A DNA stretch of 64,000 nucleotides. Source: Chloroflexota bacterium (GTDB lineage: Bacteria; Chloroflexota; Anaerolineae; Promineifilales; Promineifilaceae). The DNA is taken from NCBI GenBank assembly GCA_022616275.1, contig JAKEFB010000146.1, forward strand, positions 1 to 64,000, written 5' to 3'. Within the stretch, counting starts at the first letter, position 1. Each line of letters opens with the position of its first letter. A model generated the notes under the pieces. The model made no database searches, had not been told where the DNA came from, and saw only the letters and a program-made list of their open reading frames with translations. Made by a program: the position numbers and the translations under genes. Below, one piece after another: positions 58,380 to 64,000 of this stretch.

Positions 58380-60950
58380 CTACAGCCGGGGGTCCACCGG
58401 CTCGCTTTCCAGGGCCAGGACGCCAAAAACGCACTCGTGGACGCGGCGCAGCGGCTCCCGGGCCACAAAGCGCTCCAGCGCCTCGACGCCCAGGGCAAAC
58501 TCGCGCATGGCCAGCGACTGCTTGCGCCGCAGGCCGCGCTGGCGCAGCCGCTCCATTTGCTCCGGGATAGTATACTCCGGTCCATAAATAAGGCGCAGGT
58601 ACTCCCGGCCGCGGCACTTGACGGCCGGCAAAGCCCAGCGCTCCCGGCCGCGGGCCACAAAGGCCACCGGCTTGACGACCATGCCTTCGCCGCCCCGGCC
58701 GGTCAATTCCTCCCACCAGGCCACCCCGGCGGCCACGCTGGCTTCGTCGGCCAGCTCTACGACCCGGTAGGGCGTGGCCTGGAGCAGCTCCTCGTCTGCC
58801 TGGCACAGCCTGGCCAGCGTCTCCATGTGCCAGACGTGGTCTTTGTCCACGTGCGCCGCGCCCTCCGAAGCCAGCAGATGGAACGGGGCCAGCGACAGGT
58901 CGGTCAGCGAGCGGACCGGCCAGCAGTAGCGGCGGTAAACGTCCACGTATTGGGCCAGCAGTTGGGCGCGTTCTTGATAGCGGGTCAGCAGGCCGGCTGC
59001 CTCCTGGCCGTTGGCGGCCGCCTGCGCCAGCGTGGTCACGGCCCGGCCCAACCCGGCCCGGGCGGCCGCGCCCACGGCCGCGTATTGCCCGGTGAGCAGG
59101 CCCTGGGCCTTGGCCGACCAGGGCATTAATTCGGCGTCCAGGCAGACCCACTCACTGTCCAGTTCCTGCCACAGCCCGGCGGCCGCGACCGCATCGCGGA
59201 CACGGGCCAGGAAAGCCTCTTCCAGGGCCGGGTCGTCAAAGAAACGCCGGCCGGTCCGGGTGTAGCCAACGCCGATCCCTTCGCCGACAATGCCAAAGCG
59301 GCGGCGGGCGGCCGCCTCGTCACGGCAGACGACCAGGACGGCCCGCGAGCCCATGTGCTTTTCCTCGCAGACCACCTGAGAGACGCCTTCCTGGCGGTAA
59401 TGGTCGAAAGCTTCGACCGGGTGCTCCAGCAGGTCCGGCCGCTGGCTGGTCGGGCTGGGGGCCATCGTCGGCGGCAGGTAAATGAGCCACTTAGGGTTTA
59501 CGGCGAAACGCCCCATCACCTCCAGGGCGGCCGCGCTGTTCTCTTCCCGGACAATAATCTGGGGAACCAGCCGCGTGGCAATAATCTGTTTGCCGGTCAC
59601 ATCGGCCAGCTCCAGCACGTCGTCCATTTGCTGCTGGGCGGTCAGGGCCGGCCGTTCGGCCAGGAAGGGGCGGGCCGGCTCGGTGTAAACGGCCCGGGCC
59701 GGCACGGAGACCAACTCCAACTCTGGGTAGCGTAAAGCGGTCAGCCCGCCGCCGAAGCAGCAGCCGGTGTCAATGTTGATCGTCCGGTTGAGCCATTCCG
59801 GCTCAGGGACCGGGGTGTGGCCGTAGACGACGGCTGCTTCACCCCGGTAGTCGGCCGCCCAGTTGAGCCGCACCGGCAGGCCAAACTCGTCCGTTTCCCC
59901 GGTTGTTTCGCCGTAGAGGGCAAACTCGCGCACCCGGCCGGAAGCCCGCCCCTGGTACGCTTCCTTCATGCCGGCGTGGGCCACCACCAGCCGTCCGCCG
60001 TCCAGCAGATAGTGGCTGACCAGCTTGTGGATAAACTCCTTGACCTGCTCGCGGAAAGCGGCCGGTTCCTGTTCCAGCGCCGCCACCGTCTCGGCCAGGC
60101 CGTGGCTGAGCTGGACCTTGCGGCCGGCCAGCGCCTTTTGCAGCTTGGCGTCGTGATTGCCGGGCAGGCAAATGGCTGTTCCGGCCTCGGCCAGGCTCAT
60201 CACCAGGCGCAGCACCCCGGCTGGGTGGGGGCCCCGGTCCACGTAGTCGCCCAGGAAGACGACTTTGCGCCCCGGGGGTGGCGTGACCGCATAGCCACCC
60301 AGGCCATCCAGCGCGGCCGGGTCCGGGGCAACGGCGTAGCCCAGTTTCTCCAGTAATTCGACCAGCTCGTCAAAGCAGCCATGCACGTCGCCGATCAGGT
60401 CGAAGGGGCCACGCTCCTTGCGCCGGTCTGTCCACAGCCGTTCGCGGACCAGCGTAGCGGCGGCCACTTCTTCGGGCGTTTTCATGATAAACACCCGGTT
60501 GAAGCCCTCCCGGTAGAGGTGGGCCAGGGAACGGCGCAGGTCGGCCCGGTGGCGGCCGATGACATGCGGCCCCATATTAACCCGGTCGGGGCGAGTCGCA
60601 TTCCGTTCCCGGCAGATACGCTCCGGCATATCCAGGACAATGGCCACCGGCAGCACGTCGTATTGCCGGGCCAATTCCAGCAGCGGCCGGCGGGCTTCTT
60701 TTTGGACGTTGGTCGCGTCTACCACCGTCAGGCGTTTGCCAGCCAGCCGCTTGGCGACAATAGTGTGGAGCAGGTCAAAGGCGTCCTGGGTGGCCGATTG
60801 GTCGTTGGCGTCGTCGGCCACCAGGGCGCGGCAAAAGTCGGAAGAGATCACTTCCGTTGGCAGAAAATGCTGCCGGGCGAAAGTGGATTTCCCCGAGCCG
60901 GTGGGGCCGATCAGGATGACCAGCGAGAATTCAGGAATGGCGATGTTCAT
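58380..60950 (-). CDS. pnkp: Polynucleotide kinase-phosphatase-ligase Pnkp (bacterial RNA repair), 856 aa
   Basis: Three catalytic modules in the order of Clostridium thermocellum Pnkp. The 5'-kinase has P-loop LIGPTGSGKSTFARQ (residues 13-27) and an SDFCRAL-type lid. The metallophosphoesterase (~185-420) has DLIGDVHGCFDELVELL, LGDYVDRGPH, LPGNHDAKL and HAGMKEAY. The C-terminal nucleotidyltransferase/ligase (~490-850) has the KxxGxR lysine in EEKHMGSRAVLV (~530). It heals 2',3'-cyclic-phosphate and 5'-OH ends and, with Hen1, seals and methylates tRNAs cut by ribotoxins (family knowledge). ATG 60950 follows hen1 by 14 nt; no good ribosome site except AAGG 11 nt away. Three activities in one chain at the usual length make the call secure. 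Confidence 0.97.
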   Translation of the reverse strand: MNIAIPEFSLVILIGPTGSGKSTFARQHFLPTEVISSDFCRALVADDANDQSATQDAFDLLHTIVAKRLAGKRLTVVDATNVQKEARRPLLELARQYDVLPVAIVLDMPERICRERNATRPDRVNMGPHVIGRHRADLRRSLAHLYREGFNRVFIMKTPEEVAAATLVRERLWTDRRKERGPFDLIGDVHGCFDELVELLEKLGYAVAPDPAALDGLGGYAVTPPPGRKVVFLGDYVDRGPHPAGVLRLVMSLAEAGTAICLPGNHDAKLQKALAGRKVQLSHGLAETVAALEQEPAAFREQVKEFIHKLVSHYLLDGGRLVVAHAGMKEAYQGRASGRVREFALYGETTGETDEFGLPVRLNWAADYRGEAAVVYGHTPVPEPEWLNRTINIDTGCCFGGGLTALRYPELELVSVPARAVYTEPARPFLAERPALTAQQQMDDVLELADVTGKQIIATRLVPQIIVREENSAAALEVMGRFAVNPKWLIYLPPTMAPSPTSQRPDLLEHPVEAFDHYRQEGVSQVVCEEKHMGSRAVLVVCRDEAAARRRFGIVGEGIGVGYTRTGRRFFDDPALEEAFLARVRDAVAAAGLWQELDSEWVCLDAELMPWSAKAQGLLTGQYAAVGAAARAGLGRAVTTLAQAAANGQEAAGLLTRYQERAQLLAQYVDVYRRYCWPVRSLTDLSLAPFHLLASEGAAHVDKDHVWHMETLARLCQADEELLQATPYRVVELADEASVAAGVAWWEELTGRGGEGMVVKPVAFVARGRERWALPAVKCRGREYLRLIYGPEYTIPEQMERLRQRGLRRKQSLAMREFALGVEALERFVAREPLRRVHECVFGVLALESEPVDPRL

Positions 60951-60964
60951 TGTTTTACGCGCCT

Positions 60965-62440
60965 TTAACCTCCCGGAGGTTCAAGCGATTCGCCGGGCCG
61001 CCCGGCGTAATCGCCAACCTCCGGGAGGTTATCAAACGTTCCGGCCATCTCCGGCCGCCGGAAAACGGCCATCTGGGTCGGCGAGCCAAGTTCGTCGTCT
61101 ACCGGCCCAATGGGTTGGAAGTGGACGGTATAACCGAAGCGCCGGGCGACGCGGCCCGCCCACTCCTGGAATTCGGCCCGCGTCCACTCAAAACGGTGGT
61201 CGCGGTGGCGAAAACGGCCGGCCGGCAGCGTGGCAAAACGGGCGTTGTACTCGGCGTTGGGTGTGGTCACGACCACCACGCCAGGGCGGGCAAACTCAAA
61301 GACCGTCCGTTCCAGCGCCGCCAGGCGAGGTGGGTCCACATGCTCAACCACCTCCACCAGGGCGGCCGCATCGTAGCCGGCCAGGCGTTCGTCGCGGTAA
61401 GTGAGGGCGCTTTGCAGTAATTGGATCCGCTCTCGTTGGGCCGGCGGCAGCCGGTCCAGCTTCAGCCGTTGGGCGGCCCGCTGCAGCGTCCACTGGGAAA
61501 TGTCCACGCCGGTTATGGCCACGAATTGCCGTTCGGCCATTAGCCGCTTCAGCAAGTTGCCCTCGCCGCAGCCCAGGTCCAACACCCGCAGCGCGCCGCT
61601 ATCCTTCAGCGCGGCCGCGACGGCCTCCAGCCGCTGCGTGTTCAGGCTGAGTGGCCTTTCCACCGCCTCTTCTTCCTGGTCTTGCTGCGCTTCGGCCGCT
61701 GCCGGGTCGGGGGCGTCGTCGGCCAGCCGGGCCAGCGCCTGGCGGGTCAGCGACCAGCGGTGCTTCAGGTAGCGGTGGGCGATGAGCTTTTGTTCCGGGT
61801 GGGCGGCCAGCCAGCCGGCGCCCCGGTTGAGCAGCTTGTCAATCTCGTCCTCGCCGACGTAATAATGTTTCTCGTCGTCCAGGACGGGAATGAGCACGTA
61901 GAGGTGGGTCAGCAGGTCGGCCAGCCGGACGGTCGCTTCCAGGGTGACGTTATAGATGCGGCTTTCGCCCCATTCCGGGAAGTGAGGGTCCAATGACTGG
62001 CGCTCGGCCTGGACGGCGTAGCCCAACGGCTCAAAGAGGCGGCGTAGCAGCCCCTCTCCCCCCTGGCAGGGGAGAGCCACCAGGCCGGCTTGCAGCGGGA
62101 TGGGCGTTTGGGCCAGTTCCGGCCGTTGCTGGCAATGGCCGTTCAAGGCGGTCCCGTAGATCTGGGCGATGGCGGCGCTCATAAAGGAGGAGGCCACGTA
62201 CGGCCGGTCGTTGACGTAGTGGGCCAGGGCAAAGTCGGCCTGGCCAGGCTTGCGAACCAGCCCCACCGGGTCAACGTCCAGCAGCAGGGCGGCCGTACAC
62301 GTCTCCTCCCCTGCTTCGGGATAGAAGACGTGTACCTGGCCAAAAGACAAATCAAAGGCCTGGCAGCGGGCCGGGTGCTTGTGCAGCAGATAGCCCAGGT
62401 CGGTCGCCGGCCGGTGGGTCGTCGTAATTGTCAGCAACAT
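60965..62440 (-). CDS. hen1: Hen1 3'-terminal RNA ribose 2'-O-methyltransferase, 491 aa
   Basis: N-terminal Pnkp-partner domain (~1-240, MLLTITTTHRPATDLGYLLH, DLSFGQVHVFYPE) and a C-terminal methyltransferase (~275-470). The latter has VLDLGCGEGNLLKRL, ITGVDISQWTLQRA and the metal-binding EVVEHVDPPRL segment (Glu-x-x-Glu-His). Hen1 methylates the 2'-OH at the break before Pnkp ligation, so the repaired tRNA resists the same cut. GGAGAAGG precedes ATG 62440. The last 22 residues (from DNLPEVGDYAGR to EPPGG) and the stop codon are encoded inside inverted repeat copy D, so the native C-terminus has been replaced or extended. A terminator-like stem with a T7 run sits just upstream (62459-62487). 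Confidence 0.96.
   Translation of the reverse strand: MLLTITTTHRPATDLGYLLHKHPARCQAFDLSFGQVHVFYPEAGEETCTAALLLDVDPVGLVRKPGQADFALAHYVNDRPYVASSFMSAAIAQIYGTALNGHCQQRPELAQTPIPLQAGLVALPCQGGEGLLRRLFEPLGYAVQAERQSLDPHFPEWGESRIYNVTLEATVRLADLLTHLYVLIPVLDDEKHYYVGEDEIDKLLNRGAGWLAAHPEQKLIAHRYLKHRWSLTRQALARLADDAPDPAAAEAQQDQEEEAVERPLSLNTQRLEAVAAALKDSGALRVLDLGCGEGNLLKRLMAERQFVAITGVDISQWTLQRAAQRLKLDRLPPAQRERIQLLQSALTYRDERLAGYDAAALVEVVEHVDPPRLAALERTVFEFARPGVVVVTTPNAEYNARFATLPAGRFRHRDHRFEWTRAEFQEWAGRVARRFGYTVHFQPIGPVDDELGSPTQMAVFRRPEMAGTFDNLPEVGDYAGRPGESLEPPGG
60967..61030. repeat. Dispersed inverted repeat, copy D, inside hen1
   Basis: Arms AACCTCCCGGAGGTT (60967-60981) and AACCTCCGGGAGGTT (61016-61030). The inner stem here is longer and different from copies A and B: GCGATT, then CGCCGGG-CCG-CCCGGCG (60991-61007). 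It is read through in frame as the last 22 codons of hen1, and its final TTAA supplies the stop. Confidence 0.88.
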
Positions 62441-62458
62441 GGCCTTCTCCTGGAAAAC

Positions 62459-62487
62459 AAAAAAACCGCAGTCGCTCTGGCCTGCGG
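62459..62487 (-). terminator. Terminator-like hairpin in the hen1 leader
   Basis: On the minus strand CCGCAG (62487-62482) and CTGCGG (62471-62466) flank a 10-nt loop, followed by seven T (62465-62459) and then the hen1 ribosome site. A weaker, similar stem with TTTTT (62556-62516) lies just upstream. Both share CAGGCCAGA in the loop/stem. No minus-strand gene ends nearby, so they may attenuate the RNA-repair operon. Confidence 0.6.
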
Positions 62488-62789
62488 TCTTTCCAGTTAC
62501 TGGGGCAATAGAAGCAAAAACCGCGGGCGCTCACCTGTCTGGCCTGTGTCCCGTGGTTATGTTCTTACGCTATTCAACCCATTGGTTCAACCACCGGACG
62601 CCAGGCAGCCCTGAAGGTCGTCATCCTGCTGATTACTTTTGGCTAACAAATCGGCGCTGACTGTGTTGTGGTTGAAGTTGATCATCTCATCAAACCAGGA
62701 GAAGTATAACAATATGCTCTGCTACCCGACAAACCCCAGAGCGTCACCTGATGACTTTGACACCGTTATGACCCCATAATACCACTATA
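62488..62789. other. Divergent intergenic region hen1 / TNW-repeat gene
   Basis: About 300 bp, AT-richer than its surroundings. On the minus side it must hold the hen1 promoter and leader; a possible -35/-10 (TTGAAC, 17 nt, TAAGAA near 62590-62562) is weak. The word GGTTGAA occurs several times on that strand. No convincing small gene was seen. Confidence 0.35.
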
Positions 62790-62819
62790 TTGACACCAAG
62801 TTGACATTTTTGCTATAAT
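62790..62819 (+). promoter_or_regulatory. Strong sigma70-type promoter
   Basis: TTGACA (62790-62795), an 18-nt spacer, TATAAT (62814-62819). Both hexamers are perfect matches to the vegetative consensus. It lies 78 nt before the start of the TNW-repeat gene and should drive it together with the metzincin-like gene. A second TTGACA at 62801 is too close to the -10 to serve. Confidence 0.8.
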
Positions 62820-62897
62820 GTTTTCAGTTTGATTGTGGTAAGTCCTAAATAGGACATGGATTTTCTCGGACACAACGGATTTTGGGAGGTCAAGAAG

Positions 62898-63302
62898 ATG
62901 TTCAAGCATACGTTAAAAGGAAAGTTGTGGCTGGCGGTAGGAATGGTTATGGTTCTGGCGGCCTTGCTGGCGGCCGCATTGGAGCGCAATGAGCTTGCCG
63001 CCGGCTGCGTGATAGACCCGCATGGCGGGCCATGCTCCGAGGTGGTAACACCACAGAATAGCGTGAAAGGCATTCGTTCAACCACCGATGTGCCCGCAGT
63101 TGCAGGGACGAATTGGAATGCAGGGACGAATTGGGATTTACCCAGCGATGTACCCGCAGTTGCAGGGACGAATTGGAATGTAGGGACGAATTGGGATTTA
63201 CCCAGCGATGTGCCCGCAGTTGCAGGGACGAATTGGGATACTTTACCCAGCGATGTACCCACAGTTGCAGGGACGAATTGGGATAATTTACCCATCTCGT
63301 GA
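62898..63302 (+). CDS. Small exported protein with tandem TNW repeats, 134 aa
   Basis: ATG at 62898 has GGGAGG 9 nt upstream; an in-frame ATG at 62856 has no ribosome site. The N-terminus (MFKHTLKGKLWLAVGMVMVLAALLAAA) is a signal/anchor helix. After a short Cys-containing region (AGCVIDPHGGPCSE) come four units of DVPAVAGTNWN-x-GTNWD-LPS type (63087-63299), the third shortened by five residues and the fourth also short. I do not recognise the family. The N-W repeats could be surface-binding or spacer motifs, or repeated cores of a processed peptide; no modification enzyme is nearby. The next gene encodes a secreted metzincin-like protein, possibly co-transcribed from the promoter at 62790. 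Confidence 0.7.
   Translation: MFKHTLKGKLWLAVGMVMVLAALLAAALERNELAAGCVIDPHGGPCSEVVTPQNSVKGIRSTTDVPAVAGTNWNAGTNWDLPSDVPAVAGTNWNVGTNWDLPSDVPAVAGTNWDTLPSDVPTVAGTNWDNLPIS
63087..63299 (+). repeat. 60-bp tandem repeat array (60, 60, 45, ~48 bp)
   Basis: Units start with GATGT at 63087, 63147, 63207 and 63252. Each 60-bp unit holds CAGGGACGAATTGG twice; units 3 and 4 have lost one copy. Units are almost identical at DNA level, so the array is recent or homogenised. Several frames on both strands stay open through it because the unit length is a multiple of three without stops. Confidence 0.9.
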
Positions 63303-63396
63303 GAAGAGAGATAGATGTGTCAGGCAAGCTCTGGCAAGCCCCTTGAAGAAAAAAGAGCTTGCTAAGCCAGGGATTATCATATTAAGGAGACACAAG

Positions 63397-63948
63397 ATGA
63401 AAAAGTACATCAAGCTAATGGTTGGCTTGCTAGTATTGGCTTGTTTATTGGGCCTCAATATTAGTGTAGCCAATGCTCATCAGTGGAGCAGTTACCACTG
63501 GGATAAAAGTGGAACCGCCATTCACATTTATAATTACTTCTACGGGAGCCATCAAACACAGGCCCGTGCTGCCCGATATGATGGGTGGACGAAAATCGGT
63601 ATTCTCTATAATTACGAACAATCATCGCATACGCATGTCAGTGTTTTTGGCCAGAATTCAGGCGATACCGGTTGGGGAGGATTGGCCTCTATAACAAGCG
63701 TTAGTTGGACAACCCATTGCTGGTGGTGGTGCCACATTAACCACGTCCACTCCCAATACAATTCATATTACCCTAGAAGTTCCCTTTATATCCAGGGTAT
63801 ATTCTGCCAGGAAATTGGGCATGCGTGGGGGTTGGCCCACAGTGATACGGGCGACTGTATGGGGCTTGGTTATTACAATTTCGACAAATATTACTACGGC
63901 TCACACAATAACACGGATTTCTACAATATGTATTGCTGCGGCCACTAA
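63397..63948 (+). CDS. Secreted metzincin-like protein with Gln in place of the first zinc His, 183 aa
   Basis: ATG at 63397 with AAGGAGA 7 nt upstream; the frame is open back to 63208 only because it crosses the repeat array. A clear signal peptide (MKKYIKLMVGLLVLACLLGL, then VANA cleavage) is followed by an aromatic-rich domain with WTTHCWWWCHINHVH and the motif CQEIGHAWGLAHSDTGDCMG. This aligns with HExxHxxGxxH followed by a Met-turn-like CMG, but the first His is Gln. The last residues are CCGH. The fold is probably that of a matrixin/metzincin zinc peptidase. The QExxH change would weaken zinc binding, so it may be inactive, use another ligand, or bind rather than cut. I am not sure which. 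Confidence 0.75.
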   Translation: MKKYIKLMVGLLVLACLLGLNISVANAHQWSSYHWDKSGTAIHIYNYFYGSHQTQARAARYDGWTKIGILYNYEQSSHTHVSVFGQNSGDTGWGGLASITSVSWTTHCWWWCHINHVHSQYNSYYPRSSLYIQGIFCQEIGHAWGLAHSDTGDCMGLGYYNFDKYYYGSHNNTDFYNMYCCGH

Positions 63949-64000
63949 ATGAATCTTGTTCTGCATCCCAAATCACTTTTAATCAACCATGAAGGGGTTA
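63949..64000 (+). CDS. Possible start of a further reading frame (window edge)
   Basis: An ATG directly follows the metzincin stop codon (TAAATG) and stays open to the end of the window for 17 codons (MNLVLHPKSLLINHEGV). There is no ribosome site and no recognisable family. It may be a real downstream gene or chance. Confidence 0.2.
   Translation, partial: MNLVLHPKSLLINHEGV

Noticed and set aside
58316-58430. Short frame with duplicated MHGKTSRRL on the minus strand.
   Set aside because: It is the translation of the tandem arms of inverted repeat copy C and has no independent support.
62441-62560. T-box riboswitch upstream of hen1, suggested by AGGTGAGCGCCCGCGG near a terminator.
   Set aside because: The bases do not match the T-box core (GGGTGGnACCGCG), no specifier stem was found, and hen1 is not an amino-acid gene.
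63087-63300. CRISPR array at the 60-bp repeats.
   Set aside because: Units are contiguous and nearly identical with no variable spacers, and they are in frame within a gene.

Overview
The window reads as GC-rich chromosomal DNA of a filamentous, probably gliding Chloroflexota bacterium (Anaerolineae/Caldilineae/Ardenticatenia-like). This is inferred from the dense GGCCGG/CCGGCC word usage, GAF-rich kinases, cyclase-AAA-TPR proteins, dispersed perfect inverted repeats, simple-sequence spacers between genes, and the absence of flagellar genes beside a full chemosensory operon. No rRNA, tRNA, transposase, integrase or CRISPR array was recognised.

Layout. 1-290 (minus strand): the first 30 codons of ilvD, preceded by a textbook transcription attenuator. 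A 35-codon leader peptide has an Ile/Leu/Val run, with mutually exclusive antiterminator and terminator stems. 462-15552 (minus): a Tc-type toxin locus. It holds a GTG-started TcB-TcC fusion with SpvB, FG-GAP, two discoidin domains, an RHS core and an HNH/EndoVII-like tip, then a small glycine-zipper protein, then a TcA-like channel subunit. 15642-20639: small membrane and hypothetical genes, a GAF histidine kinase with an ANTAR response regulator, a short-chain dehydrogenase and an SRPBCC protein. 20687-24835: a 1382-residue cyclase/AAA/TPR regulator. 24873-32621 (minus): a 2582-residue secreted adhesin-like protein with FG-GAP, LamG, a HELGH protease motif, DUF11 and RTX repeats.

33000-53887 (plus) is a nearly continuous 21 kb signalling block. 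It starts with a multi-GAF/PAS kinase and an OmpR-type regulator, followed by three 10-bp direct repeats that look like its operator. Then come a degenerate receiver, CheW, CheR-TPR, a second CheW, two MCPs sharing an almost identical signalling domain, a CheA-receiver hybrid, CheB, an RsbT-like ATPase-fold protein, a receiver, a GAF-only protein, a GAF-PAS kinase and a methyltransferase. The likely output is gliding or pilus motility or another non-flagellar behaviour (inference).

53945-62440 holds a TPR protein, a PEBP-like protein, a membrane protein with a structured leader, a Tat/lipoprotein intradiol dioxygenase, an aldo/keto reductase, and the bacterial RNA-repair operon hen1-pnkp. 62790-64000: a strong sigma70-type promoter drives a small exported protein with a 60-bp tandem repeat and a secreted metzincin-like protein whose first zinc-ligand His is Gln.

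A family of perfect inverted repeats with AACCTCC-CGGAGGTT arms occurs four times. One copy encodes the last 22 residues and stop codon of hen1. The strongest regulatory find is the ilvD attenuator. The most unusual loci are the discoidin-bearing Tc toxin, the repeat-tailed hen1, and the TNW-repeat/QE-metzincin pair.
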